A DNA stretch of 64,000 bases from Pseudochrobactrum kiredjianiae (GTDB lineage Bacteria; Pseudomonadota; Alphaproteobacteria; Rhizobiales; Rhizobiaceae): the NCBI RefSeq assembly GCF_030362795.1, contig NZ_JAUCBM010000004.1:62001-126000 (forward strand). The letters are read 5' to 3'. The first letter of the stretch is position 1. Every line of letters begins with the position of its first letter. Shown here one piece after another: positions 46,287 to 55,108 of the stretch. Both the position numbers and the translations under genes were made by a program. The notes below the pieces were generated by a model. That model was not told the DNA's origin. It worked only from the letters and a program-made list of their open reading frames with translations, and searched no databases.

Positions 46287-47099
46287 ATGAAAAATTATAA
46301 ACATATTATCGGAACCGCACTGTCTGCCATTTTGATGACAGGTGCAGTTTCATTGAGTGTAACTGCTGCTCAGGCACAAGAACCTCTGAAGCTGACAATC
46401 GCGACAGAAGGCGCCTATCCTCCTTTCAACTTCATCAATGCTGCCGGTGAGCTTTCCGGCTTCGATGTCGATATCGGCCGCGCGCTTTGCGAGGAAATGA
46501 AGGCTGAGTGCAAGTTCATCACCATTGAATGGGATGGCGCTATTCCGAGCCTGCAAGCCGGTAAATTTGATGCTTTCATCGCATCCATGTCGATTACACC
46601 GGATCGCCAGAAACAGGTTGATTTCAGCAATAAATATTACAACACCCCTCCGGGTCTTGCTGCGCCAAAAAATAGCGGCATTAAAGGCACCACCAAAGAA
46701 GATCTGGCCGGTAAAACCATCGGTGTCCAGATTTCGACAACCCATGCCAATTATGCAGAAAAAACCTTTACCGACAGTACAATCAAATCCTATCCGACAG
46801 CGGAAGAATATCGTCTTGATCTCGCAAATGGCCGTCTTGATGCTGCCAGTGATGACAGCGTGACCCTCGGTCAGTGGTTGAAAACCGAAGATGGTGCCTG
46901 TTGTGAAATGGTTGGTACATGGCCGGCCGTACCTGAAATTCATGGTCCGGGTGCAGGTGTAGCTTTCAAGAAAGGCAACCCTGAGCTGATCGCTAAGTTC
47001 AATGATGCAATCAAGGCTATTCGCGCGAATGGCAAATACAAAGAAGTGAATGACAAATATTTCGAATTTGATGCCTATGGTGCAGAAATTAAAGAATAA
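46287..47099 (+). CDS. Periplasmic amino-acid binding protein of an ABC importer (HisJ/ArgT family), copy 1
   Basis: Captures a polar amino acid, probably a basic one, in the periplasm. A signal peptide covers about residues 1-31 (ending AAQAQ-EP). The mature part has the family's GAYPPFNF, GFDVDIGRALC, MSITPDRQKQVDFS and a disulfide-type pair CCEMVG. 270 residues from the ATG at 46287; a GTG at 46275 is the alternative start. It has its own promoter and terminator (47157-47186), and its paralogue follows after 507 bp. The two proteins are similar throughout, so this is a duplication with possible change of specificity. Confidence 0.9.
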   Translation: MKNYKHIIGTALSAILMTGAVSLSVTAAQAQEPLKLTIATEGAYPPFNFINAAGELSGFDVDIGRALCEEMKAECKFITIEWDGAIPSLQAGKFDAFIASMSITPDRQKQVDFSNKYYNTPPGLAAPKNSGIKGTTKEDLAGKTIGVQISTTHANYAEKTFTDSTIKSYPTAEEYRLDLANGRLDAASDDSVTLGQWLKTEDGACCEMVGTWPAVPEIHGPGAGVAFKKGNPELIAKFNDAIKAIRANGKYKEVNDKYFEFDAYGAEIKE

Positions 47100-47156
47100 T
47101 TGTCGCTTCTCTTGTCGTATGTTGCACAACCACTGCGATAAATAATTGAAGTACAG

Positions 47157-47186
47157 AAAAGCTGCATAGTCATATGCAGCTTTTTT
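47157..47186 (+). terminator. Terminator after binding-protein gene 1
   Basis: Perfect stem AAAAGCTGCATA / TATGCAGCTTTT with a 4-nt loop and a T6 run, about 58 bp after the stop. Confidence 0.92.
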
Positions 47187-47606
47187 CGTGGTGATGTTCG
47201 GGGCTCAGCTCATGCAAAAACCGCATTAACTCATGCTGTTTTATATGAATAACGCCGTTTAAATGTCGCAAATACGGTACGTTAAAAATCTGTTTTTCTC
47301 TGAAAAACATATAAACACCAATCGTGCGACAGATTATATATTCTAGTTAACTCACTGATTAATATTAGAAAAATTATCTTATAAAACTTCAAAAAACGCA
47401 TAAAGCCGTCTTATTACACTTGTCCAGTGCTTTATTTTTCCACGACAACGCAAAACGTGCTTTTGATACTTGCCTTTCACGTTGAAATGATGGGAATATC
47501 ACCGTTAACAAAATTTTCTTCGCACTAAAAACCAACAACAAAACATCGCGAAAAATCAGAAAAACAAGTCTACATATAGAGTGCATCTCATGGGGGTATC
47601 AGGAGA
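47187..47606. other. Spacer between the two binding-protein genes
   Basis: 420 bp, A+T-rich, with no gene. The promoter of the second copy lies at 47470-47499; the rest shows nothing recognisable. Confidence 0.5.
47470..47499 (+). promoter_or_regulatory. Promoter of binding-protein gene 2, shared motif
   Basis: TTGCCTTTC and ATGATGGGAATATC in the same arrangement as at 46148-46177, also with 18 bp between TTGCCT and GAATAT. It lies 108 bp upstream of the gene. Confidence 0.65.
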
Positions 47607-48431
47607 ATGAGAAATACAACTGGAGCACAAAGCTCCTTCAGAAAAACGCTGCGTAATCTTGCCATTGCAGGTATGGTAACAGCCGGTGCCGTTGCAGCTC
47701 TGGGAGCTTCAGCGCAGGCACAAGAGCAACTGGTACTGAAAGTCGGCTCTGAAGGCGCTTACCCTCCGTATAATTTCGTGAAAGCTGACGGTTCTGTCGC
47801 CGGATTTGAAATTGATATTGCCAATGCCCTCTGCGAAGAACTCAAAGCCAAATGTGAGATCATTGTGCAGGATTGGGACGGGATGATCCCTGCACTGCAA
47901 TCCGGCAAGCTGGATGTTGTGATTTCTTCCATGTCGATTACACCGGCTCGTAAAGAACAGGTTGATTTCAGCCGTAAATATTACAATCCCGCCGCAGCAA
48001 TTGCTGTGCCGAAGGATTCCGATGTTAAAGGCACGACCAAAGAAGATCTGGCCGGCAAAACAATCGGTGTGCAGTCTTCTACCATTCATGCCATTTTCTC
48101 TGAGCATGAATATACTGACAGCACGATCAACCCTTATGGCAGTGCTGACGAAGCCCGTATGGACATGGTCTCCGGTCGTGTTGATGCAGTGAATGATAAT
48201 ATTGTGTCGCTGATCGATTGGCTGAAAACACCGGAAGGTGCATGCTGTAAGCTGGTCGGACCGGTCAAACCAAACCTTGAAATTCATGGTCCGGGTGTTG
48301 GCGTAGCCATCAAAAAAGGCCGCGAAGAGCTGGTTGAAAAATTCAATACGGCTATTCTCGCGATCCGCGACAACGGCAAGTACAAAGAAATCAACGATAA
48401 ATATTTCGATTTCGATATTTACGGCGAATAA
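47607..48431 (+). CDS. Periplasmic amino-acid binding protein of an ABC importer, copy 2
   Basis: Paralogue of the preceding gene: signal peptide ending AQAQ at about residue 40, then GAYPPYNF, GFEIDIANALC, MSITPARKEQVDFS, the CC pair in EGACCKLVG, and the same NGKYKEINDKYFDFD end. 274 residues, ATG at 47607 with GGAGA very close upstream. It leads, after 185 bp, into two permease genes, so it is probably the main binding protein of this importer, while copy 1 is expressed separately. Confidence 0.9.
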   Translation: MRNTTGAQSSFRKTLRNLAIAGMVTAGAVAALGASAQAQEQLVLKVGSEGAYPPYNFVKADGSVAGFEIDIANALCEELKAKCEIIVQDWDGMIPALQSGKLDVVISSMSITPARKEQVDFSRKYYNPAAAIAVPKDSDVKGTTKEDLAGKTIGVQSSTIHAIFSEHEYTDSTINPYGSADEARMDMVSGRVDAVNDNIVSLIDWLKTPEGACCKLVGPVKPNLEIHGPGVGVAIKKGREELVEKFNTAILAIRDNGKYKEINDKYFDFDIYGE

Positions 48432-48616
48432 GCATACAACAACCGGTCAGCATCGTCTGGCCGGTATTTTTGAACACTGATTTGCAGCGGGACATAGAAT
48501 GTATTTCTGCCCCGCTCGGATTTTTGATTGGTCGCATAGTCGCGGTTGCCAAACTGCGACATGCTCTCGACGGATGGCAAATCATTTTCGCCGCCGTTCT
48601 CACAGGGATAGACTAA

Positions 48617-49351
48617 ATGGAAAAATATGCTGTGTTGATTGGCTTTGGTCCGGACGGATGGGGGCTGAGCATAGCATGGGGACTGTTGACAACCGTTCTG
48701 TTGGCTCTGGCCACATTACCAATCGGTTTGTTCCTCGGTTTCCTTGTTGCCTTAGGCAAGCAATCTGCGGAGCCATCACTGCGCCTTGCTTCCAATATTT
48801 ATACAACGATCTTCCGCGGCCTTCCGGAACTGCTCACGCTGTTTCTGGTTTATTTTGGCGGTTCTCTCGCGGTTCAGAAATTCTTTTCGCTGATCGGATT
48901 TGAAGGATCTGTTGAGGTCAACGCCTTTGCTGCAGGTATGATCGCGCTGGGCTTTGTATTTTCATCCTATTCCAGTGAAGTCTTTTTATCGGCATTTCGT
49001 GCTATTCCTAAAGGCCAATATGAAGGGGCCTTTGCAATCGGCCTCACCAAATTTCAGACAATGCGAAAGATCATTCTTCCGCAGTTGATTAAGATTGCGC
49101 TGCCGGGTCTCGCCAATCTATGGATGGTGTTGCTCAAAGATACATCGCTGGTCTCGGTTATCAGCCTCACCGATATTCTGCGCCAGACTTCTGTAGCGGC
49201 ACGCGTTACCAAAGAACCATTCCTGTTCTACGGTGTGGCCTGCCTGATCTATCTGGCACTCGCAATCATCTCTTCTTACTTTATCGCCCGCATTGAAAAA
49301 TGGGCTGAAGGCAGCCGCAAACAGCCGGCGTCAAGCGGGGTAAGCCAATGA
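48617..49351 (+). CDS. Amino-acid ABC transporter permease (HisQ-like)
   Basis: Inner-membrane channel subunit of a polar amino-acid importer. 244 residues with about five hydrophobic segments, and the cytoplasmic EAA loop EGAFAIGLTKFQTMRKIILPQ near residues 136-156 that contacts the ATPase. ATG at 48617 with AGGGA upstream. Its stop overlaps the start of the second permease gene by four bases (ATGA), so they are translationally coupled. Confidence 0.92.
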   Translation: MEKYAVLIGFGPDGWGLSIAWGLLTTVLLALATLPIGLFLGFLVALGKQSAEPSLRLASNIYTTIFRGLPELLTLFLVYFGGSLAVQKFFSLIGFEGSVEVNAFAAGMIALGFVFSSYSSEVFLSAFRAIPKGQYEGAFAIGLTKFQTMRKIILPQLIKIALPGLANLWMVLLKDTSLVSVISLTDILRQTSVAARVTKEPFLFYGVACLIYLALAIISSYFIARIEKWAEGSRKQPASSGVSQ

Positions 49352-50181
49352 CGACTATAACCGATACACCAAGCGAGCGCGTTTTTCGCCCTGCTGAGCC
49401 ACCGCGTCCATGGACAGGCGCTCGTATCACCGGCCATGTATTCGTCGGCATCTGGCTTGCACTTTTTGCCGGTCTTGCGATCTATCTGTATAATTCCTGG
49501 CAGATTGATCTGATTGAGACCTATGGTCCTCGCTATTGGAGCGGCCTTAAAACAACACTGGTTCTGGTTTCCATCTCGATTGTACTTGGCGCACTGCTAT
49601 CTTTGCCGGTTGCACTTGCCCGTATGTCAGACAATCGTATTCTGGGCGCTATCGCCTATGGTTACGTCTATTTCTTCCGCGGCACACCATTGCTGGCACA
49701 GATCTTCCTGATCTATTACGGCCTGGGAACATTCCGTCCGTTTCTCGAAACAATCGGGTTGTGGGGCTTCTTCCGCGAAGCATGGTATTGCGCTGTGCTG
49801 GCATTTACGCTGAATACAGCAGCCTATCAGGCTGAGATTCTGCGTGGTGCAATCGCCAGCGTTCCTAAAGGTCAGTGGGAAGGTGCCCATGCACTTGGTC
49901 TGTCCAAGTTCCAGACTTTCCGCAAAATCATTCTGCCTCAGGCCTTGATCGTTGCGCTGCGTCCATATGGAAACGAAATCATTTTGATGATTAAAGGCTC
50001 TGCCATTGTCGCGATCATCACTGTTTATGACCTGATGGGTGAAACCCGTCGTGCCTATTCCCGCACCTTTGATTTTCAGACCTACCTGTGGGCTGCAATC
50101 ATTTATCTGGCGATTGTCGAAGTACTTCGCAATATTATTGAGTGGATTGAACGCCGTATCACCATTCACCTTATCCGCTAA
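49348..50181 (+). CDS. Amino-acid ABC transporter permease (HisM-like)
   Basis: Partner channel subunit. 277 residues; a charged N-terminus of about 30 residues is followed by five to six hydrophobic segments and the EAA loop EGAHALGLSKFQTFRKIILPQ. The start overlaps the previous gene by ATGA. A strong terminator follows only 22 bp after the stop, so no ATPase gene is part of this transcript; an ATP-binding protein must come from elsewhere in the genome. Confidence 0.92.
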   Translation: MTTITDTPSERVFRPAEPPRPWTGARITGHVFVGIWLALFAGLAIYLYNSWQIDLIETYGPRYWSGLKTTLVLVSISIVLGALLSLPVALARMSDNRILGAIAYGYVYFFRGTPLLAQIFLIYYGLGTFRPFLETIGLWGFFREAWYCAVLAFTLNTAAYQAEILRGAIASVPKGQWEGAHALGLSKFQTFRKIILPQALIVALRPYGNEIILMIKGSAIVAIITVYDLMGETRRAYSRTFDFQTYLWAAIIYLAIVEVLRNIIEWIERRITIHLIR

Positions 50182-50203
50182 ACGATAAGGCAGTACCACA
50201 AAC

Positions 50204-50242
50204 AAAAAAGCCTGCCCCTGAAATTCAGGGGCAGGCTTTTTT
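50204..50242. terminator. Strong bidirectional terminator after the permease genes
   Basis: Perfect 17-bp stem from AAAAAAGCCTGCCCCTG to its complement, with loop AAATT. It ends the transporter operon and may also serve lpxB from the other side. Confidence 0.95.
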
Positions 50243-50254
50243 ATTCTCAAAACC

Positions 50255-50291
50255 AGAGCACCTTGTGCCAGACTTGGCACAAAGGCCTCTC
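50255..50291. repeat. A-module palindromic repeat (3' side of lpxB)
   Basis: Opens AGAGCACCTTG, inner hairpin TGCCAGACTTGGCA, closes GGCCTCTCT. The outer ends are somewhat diverged from AGAGCG/CGCTCT, but the inner stem pairs. Confidence 0.75.
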
Positions 50292-50299
50292 TAATCTGC

Positions 50300-51481
50300 T
50301 TAACCAGACTTGCCTGGTGCAAGCATTTCCAGCAGCACATTGGCGCCCATCTCGCCGGCCGGATTATCCGTGTGCATTTTAGCAATAATCCGTTCAAAGC
50401 CCTCGATCTGCGCCTGACGTGTCAGTCCGTCTTCTAACAACTGCTCAATCTGGCGGCACAACATTCCCGCACGCACAAAATCATTGAAGAACTCCGGAAT
50501 AATCGGCGTATCATCAATAATATTCGGCAGAGATGCACTCCAGATTGTTATCAAACGCGCGAGAAACAACCTACTGAACAGATCAGCTTTATAGGTAACG
50601 ACTGTTGGTATTTTAGCCAAACCCAGCTCCAGAGAGACTGTGCCTGAAGCTGCAAGCGCCGCATCCGCTTTCGAGAAAGCATCCCATTTAGCCGCCTCAC
50701 CGGTCACAATAACCGGCTTTACCGGCCAGTCCTTAGTGAGATCCTGCACATAGGCTGCATGACGTTCCGGCGTTGGCAAAATCGCATGCACAGTACCATT
50801 GCGCTCATTCAGCATTTGCAGCGTCGTGCCAAATTCTTTGAGCAGCGCCTGTATTTCAGACCGGCGCGAGCCCGGCAAAAGCAGAATAGTTTTCTCTGCA
50901 TCTTTGTCCGGCGCTTTGCGATTAGCTCGCATATTCGCCACATCTACCAATGGCTGATAACTGGTCAGCCGATGCCCGACATAGGTCGATTTGGGACCGG
51001 AAAGCCGCTGCATCACTTCAACTTCAAACGGCAAAACAGTCAAAACATGATCAATATATTTGCGCATTTCCTTGGCGCGTTCCGGACGCCATGCCCAGAC
51101 AGTCGGTGCAATATATTTGATAATCGGAATTGAAGGATCAGCCTGACGCACCTTTTTCGCGACCCGATGCGTAAAGTCAGGACTATCAATAATCAGCAGG
51201 CAATCCGGTTTTGCCGCAACAATAGCTTTAGCAGTTTGTCGAATACGCATGATGAGTTTGGGCAAGCGCGCCAGCACGGCACCAAGCCCCATTAATGCGA
51301 TTTCATCTGGATCGAACAGGCTCTGCAATCCGCGCTGCTGAAGATGCGTACCGCCAACACCGACAAGGCTAACAAGACGATCCGTTTTCATACGCAAAGC
51401 GTCTACAAGATCGGCACCCAGCAGATCGCCGGATTCTTCACCGGCAACGACAGCAATTTTTAAAGGCAGTTTTTCGCTCAT
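50300..51481 (-). CDS. lpxB: Lipid-A-disaccharide synthase
   Basis: GT-B glycosyltransferase that joins lipid X and UDP-2,3-diacylglucosamine into the disaccharide core of lipid A at the inner face of the inner membrane. 393 residues, with VVAGEESGDLLGADL at the start, IDSPDFTHR, YIAPTVWAWRPERA, LLPGSRRSEI and AASGTVSLELG typical of the family. ATG at 51481. It is the last gene of the minus-strand envelope cluster; a spacer of 254 bp with a modular repeat separates it from lpxI. Confidence 0.96.
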   Translation of the reverse strand: MSEKLPLKIAVVAGEESGDLLGADLVDALRMKTDRLVSLVGVGGTHLQQRGLQSLFDPDEIALMGLGAVLARLPKLIMRIRQTAKAIVAAKPDCLLIIDSPDFTHRVAKKVRQADPSIPIIKYIAPTVWAWRPERAKEMRKYIDHVLTVLPFEVEVMQRLSGPKSTYVGHRLTSYQPLVDVANMRANRKAPDKDAEKTILLLPGSRRSEIQALLKEFGTTLQMLNERNGTVHAILPTPERHAAYVQDLTKDWPVKPVIVTGEAAKWDAFSKADAALAASGTVSLELGLAKIPTVVTYKADLFSRLFLARLITIWSASLPNIIDDTPIIPEFFNDFVRAGMLCRQIEQLLEDGLTRQAQIEGFERIIAKMHTDNPAGEMGANVLLEMLAPGKSG

Positions 51482-51580
51482 AGTCTGGCCGGCATCCTTG
51501 AGGAGTATGAAATACCCAGAGTGGGTCGCGTTTGCTCAATAAATCCATTAAGCGACGATGTTTTGTAGCATAATTGCTAT

Positions 51581-51680
51581 GGAGCATTTCACAGTCAAGT
51601 TGAAACACCTGACGTTCGTGACAATGCGACCACTAAAAAAATTTAGACGCAAACACGGCTATACACTCTTTGCAGAATAT
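51581..51680 (+). repeat. Modular intergenic repeat, C type, degenerate second half
   Basis: Starts GGAGCATTTCACAGTCAAG, runs through AATGCGACCA and TTTAGACGC, and loses clear borders at about 51670-51680. The first half matches 14848 and the inverted copy at 24850-24910. It lies in the lpxB-lpxI spacer. Confidence 0.7.
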
Positions 51681-51735
51681 CGGGGTGCATTAAAGACAGG
51701 AGAAACACTGTCTGTTTTGCATCAAAGTGGCTGTC

Positions 51736-52617
51736 TCAAGCAGAAGCAGCCCCGTCAAAAGTGACAATAAACAGGTTCTGTACATTCGCAGCCTGTACGG
51801 TATCGTGATAGGATAACATCACAGTGCGGCCGGCCTCAATTGCAACGCCCGCTAAACCGGCGGCGGCAATATTGGTAATTGTATCAATACCGATTGTCGG
51901 CAAGTCAGCGCGCTCATCCTGCGTCGGCTTGGCACATTTTACCAGCACACCGCCTTGGCGCGGAATCCGGCCTTCCTGACGTAGCTGGCGCACACGCTCA
52001 ATCATGTTGTCCGTGCCTTCAACGCCCTCAAGCGCAACGACACGTCCGCCAACAGCAATCGCACCCTGCCCGACATCCAGCTTACCAAGCATAAATGCAG
52101 CCTCGCGGCCTAAATCAATATTATGCTGTTCTTTTTTATCAGGAGTTGTTGCAGTCAAAACCGATGCACTTGGCGCCAAAATATCCGGCACGATCTGATG
52201 CGCTCCCACCATATTGAAGCCATAAGACTCCAGCAGCCCGATAAAGGCACGCAACAATGCATCATCGCCCTTACCCAAAGCGCGAAACACGCGCGGCAAA
52301 GCACGCAATGTTGTCATATCCAGCCGAATATCGCTTAAATGCGGACGCTGACGTACACCACCGGCGAGAATAACATTTTTCGCACCGGATTGTTTCAGCG
52401 CACGAATGAGCGGAGTAAACTCAACAATAGACACGACCACATGGTCGTATTTGTAGAGCCCCTCATCCGCCTCGCCTTTCAGGCAAATCACAAAGGGCGG
52501 ATTGCCTTTTTTTTCAAGAGCTTCCGCCACAACCTGTGGCAGAAGCCCGTTACCGGCTATAATTGCGGTTCTGGCATCGGCATGATTAGCCTGCACTGGA
52601 ACATCGCTTTTGATCAT
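51736..52617 (-). CDS. lpxI: UDP-2,3-diacylglucosamine diphosphatase LpxI
   Basis: Hydrolyses UDP-2,3-diacylglucosamine to lipid X, the step that LpxH does in enterobacteria; LpxI is the alphaproteobacterial form. 293 residues; the N-terminal Rossmann-like part reads IIAGNGLLPQVVAEAL and the catalytic C-terminal part includes AVGGRVVALEGVEGTD and LVKCAKPTQDERADLPTIG, with a conserved catalytic Asp expected there. I place the start at the ATG at 52617, just after the lpxA stop (52619); longer frames would overlap lpxA. It sits between lpxA and lpxB in the lipid A block. Confidence 0.93.
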   Translation of the reverse strand: MIKSDVPVQANHADARTAIIAGNGLLPQVVAEALEKKGNPPFVICLKGEADEGLYKYDHVVVSIVEFTPLIRALKQSGAKNVILAGGVRQRPHLSDIRLDMTTLRALPRVFRALGKGDDALLRAFIGLLESYGFNMVGAHQIVPDILAPSASVLTATTPDKKEQHNIDLGREAAFMLGKLDVGQGAIAVGGRVVALEGVEGTDNMIERVRQLRQEGRIPRQGGVLVKCAKPTQDERADLPTIGIDTITNIAAAGLAGVAIEAGRTVMLSYHDTVQAANVQNLFIVTFDGAASA

Positions 52618-52618
52618 A

Positions 52619-53449
52619 TCAGGAATGGTCTTCACTCTGACCGTGCTTGCCATGCAAAAGCGGCGTTGTGAAAGATGCTCGCTTAGCATCAGCCGTAATG
52701 AAGGCAACCAGATCGGCAACGGCTGCAGAATCCGTGAATTCTACACGCAGATCCTCAACACGTTCTTTCACCGGTTTTGTACGGTCGAACAACATGCGGA
52801 CAGCGCGGCGAACAGCATGAATTTCTTTACGTTCCAGACCGGAACGCTTCATCCCGATGATGTTCAGACCACCGAGATGCGCATGAACGCCGATAGCCAT
52901 ACCGAACGGAATAACGTCCTGAACAACGGCTGCCATACCGCCAACAAAAGCGTGGTGGCCAACACGAACAAACTGATGCACAGCTGCGCCACCGCCAAGG
53001 ATAGCGTAGTCACCGATTTCGCAATGACCACCGATCATCACATTATTAGCGAATGTTACGTGATTACCTACGTCGCAATCATGTGCCACATGCGCATAAG
53101 CGAGGAATGTAGAGTTATCGCCGACATTGGTGTAACCGCGGCTGGTATCCGAACCACGATGCATGGTCACGCCTTCGCGGATCATCGCATTTTTACCAAC
53201 CAAAAGCTTTGTATGCCCACCTTTGTGTTTACCATTCTGCGGCTCACAGCCCAAAATAGCATGCGGAAATACTTTAGCGTTTTCACCTAATGTCGTGAAA
53301 CCTGAGACAACAACGTGGCTCATCAGCTCACTGTTATCACCAATCTCCGCGCCTGCCTGAATATGACAAAAAGCACCGACAGAGACACCCTGACCAAGTT
53401 TGGCGCCTGCTTCAACACAAGCTGTCGGGTGAATGATGGTTTCACGCAT
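52619..53449 (-). CDS. lpxA: UDP-N-acetylglucosamine O-acyltransferase
   Basis: First committed enzyme of lipid A synthesis, transferring a 3-hydroxyacyl chain from acyl carrier protein. The 276 residues form a left-handed beta helix of hexapeptide repeats, with catalytic His123 in AHVAHDCDVGN and the helical C-terminus. ATG at 53449. The fabZ gene lies 82 bp upstream and lpxI starts 1 bp after its stop. Confidence 0.96.
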   Translation of the reverse strand: MRETIIHPTACVEAGAKLGQGVSVGAFCHIQAGAEIGDNSELMSHVVVSGFTTLGENAKVFPHAILGCEPQNGKHKGGHTKLLVGKNAMIREGVTMHRGSDTSRGYTNVGDNSTFLAYAHVAHDCDVGNHVTFANNVMIGGHCEIGDYAILGGGAAVHQFVRVGHHAFVGGMAAVVQDVIPFGMAIGVHAHLGGLNIIGMKRSGLERKEIHAVRRAVRMLFDRTKPVKERVEDLRVEFTDSAAVADLVAFITADAKRASFTTPLLHGKHGQSEDHS

Positions 53450-53531
53450 TTAAATCACGCTTTTTCTTTTGCTGTATCAGCGTCCACAATCAGACGCCGA
53501 AAGTTTATTTATCGTATTTCGGCAAGAAGAG

Positions 53532-53993
53532 TTATTCGCCGGTCATTGCTGCAACTTCAGCTTCAGCAACTTTCACGCCATCGACTTCAGCAACACAGGC
53601 AAATCTTGAAATATTGCCGCGCTGTTTGATTTTTTTCACACGCAACAAAAGCCGGTCACCCGGAACAACAGGACGACGGAATTTTGCATTATCAATAGTC
53701 AGCAAAAAGACGGTTCCTGCATTTTCCAGACCCATTTTGAGCATAGAAATTGCACCGGCAGTTTGAGCCATCGCTTCAATAATCAATACCCCCGGCATAA
53801 TAGGCTGCGCTGGAAAATGTCCAGTAAAATGTGGCTCATTAATGGTCACATTTTTGATACCGGTCGCAGAGTTATCGCCATCAATATCAACAATCCGGTC
53901 AATAAGGAGAAATGGATAGCGATGCGGTAACACTGCAAGCAATTTCTGGATATCAGCTGCAGCAAGGCTGCTCTGTTCTGTAATTTCACTCAT
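53532..53993 (-). CDS. fabZ: 3-hydroxyacyl-ACP dehydratase
   Basis: Dehydrates 3-hydroxyacyl-ACP in fatty acid elongation and competes with LpxA and LpxD for the same substrate. 153 residues in a hot-dog fold, with [12 protein letters not shown] at 22-33 and the active-site His59 in [11 protein letters not shown] plus Glu73. The ATG at 53993 starts one base after the lpxD stop, with AAGGAG upstream inside lpxD; a longer frame from 54047 overlaps lpxD and is rejected. Confidence 0.96.
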   Translation of the reverse strand: MSEITEQSSLAAADIQKLLAVLPHRYPFLLIDRIVDIDGDNSATGIKNVTINEPHFTGHFPAQPIMPGVLIIEAMAQTAGAISMLKMGLENAGTVFLLTIDNAKFRRPVVPGDRLLLRVKKIKQRGNISRFACVAEVDGVKVAEAEVAAMTGE

Positions 53994-53994
53994 A

Positions 53995-55047
53995 TCAGGA
54001 TTTCTCCTTTTTAGTCTGTCCGATGCTGCGCAGAGTAGCGATATCACGGAACCATTGTTTCAGTGGTCTGGCAGGCAGACCACCCCATCTCTCACCATCC
54101 GGAATATCATTCATAACACCGCTCGCAGCAGCAATTTGTACGCGCGAACCGATATTAATATGATCAGCCAGACCAACACGACCACCAATCATCGCCATAT
54201 CACCGATCGTTACACTACCGGAAATACCCGTATGGGCAGCAATAACACAATGACGACCGATTTTAACATTATGGGCGACCTGTACCAGATTATCGATCTT
54301 GGTACCCTCGCCGATCACCGTATCGCTCAGCGAGCCACGGTCGATCGTTGTATTTGCACCAATTTCAACGTCATCCTGAATGATAACGCGGCCAAGCTGC
54401 GGTACTTTTTCAAGTCCGGCAGGACCGGGAACGAAGCCAAAGCCATCCTGTCCGATGCGGACACCCGGATGCAAATAAACGCGATTGCCGATCAGCGCAT
54501 AAGTCACAGAAACATTTGGCGCAATGATACAGTCACGGCCAATTTTACAACCGGCACCGATAACACTGTTAGCACTGATTGTTGAACCGGAGCCGATAGA
54601 AACATTCGCGCCAATTACAGCACCCGGCTCAATCGTGACTGTGCCTTCGATCTCAGCTGTCGGATGAATTGTTGCATTTCCCGAAATGCCCGGAACGCCT
54701 AGCAGTGAGCGCGGATGCACCGCCTGCTCAAAAAGCTTGCGCCCAACAGCCGCAAAATCGCGATGCGGAGACCGGCTGATAAGAACGGCAACGTCTTTTG
54801 GTATCAAACCAGCTTGCGCTTGAGAACAAAGCACAGCGGCTGCTTTGAGAGACCCCAAAGCAGTTTCGTTTTTCTTACCTTCAAGAAATACTAATGAATC
54901 CGGCGTGGCATTATCCAAAGACGCTAAATGCTCAATTTTGCGGTCAGCGAATTGCTTGGTCAGCAACTCAGAACCGGTCAATTGAGCAATATCAGCGACG
55001 TTGACTGCACAGGACAGAGTATAAAATACAGGATCTGCCATCAACAA
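53995..55047 (-). CDS. lpxD: UDP-3-O-acylglucosamine N-acyltransferase
   Basis: Third enzyme of lipid A synthesis, adding the second 3-hydroxyacyl chain. 350 residues: an N-terminal uridine-binding domain, then hexapeptide repeats with the catalytic histidine region [11 protein letters not shown] and the C-terminal helices. A TTG at 55047 has AGGAG at 7 bases; the ATG at 55041 is the alternative with a 13-base spacing. The ribosome site lies within the 3' arm of the hairpin at 55056-55095, so translation may be controlled. Confidence 0.94.
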   Translation of the reverse strand: MLMADPVFYTLSCAVNVADIAQLTGSELLTKQFADRKIEHLASLDNATPDSLVFLEGKKNETALGSLKAAAVLCSQAQAGLIPKDVAVLISRSPHRDFAAVGRKLFEQAVHPRSLLGVPGISGNATIHPTAEIEGTVTIEPGAVIGANVSIGSGSTISANSVIGAGCKIGRDCIIAPNVSVTYALIGNRVYLHPGVRIGQDGFGFVPGPAGLEKVPQLGRVIIQDDVEIGANTTIDRGSLSDTVIGEGTKIDNLVQVAHNVKIGRHCVIAAHTGISGSVTIGDMAMIGGRVGLADHINIGSRVQIAAASGVMNDIPDGERWGGLPARPLKQWFRDIATLRSIGQTKKEKS

Positions 55048-55055
55048 ACTTTCTC

Positions 55056-55095
55056 TCCTGAGGCGAAGCTTCTTTTCAGAATTCCCGCCTCAGGA
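55056..55095 (-). promoter_or_regulatory. Hairpin covering the lpxD ribosome binding site
   Basis: On the minus strand TCCTGAGGCG pairs perfectly with CGCCTCAGGA across a 20-nt loop, between the bamA stop and the lpxD start. The 3' arm includes most of the AGGAG site of lpxD. There is no T-tract, so a simple terminator is unlikely. Translational control is inference. Confidence 0.6.
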
Positions 55096-55108
55096 AAAAG
55101 CAAACTTA

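Noticed and set aside
51558-51764. A 68-codon plus-strand open frame in the lpxB-lpxI spacer
   Set aside because: It is mostly translated modular repeat (51581-51680) and has no ribosome site.
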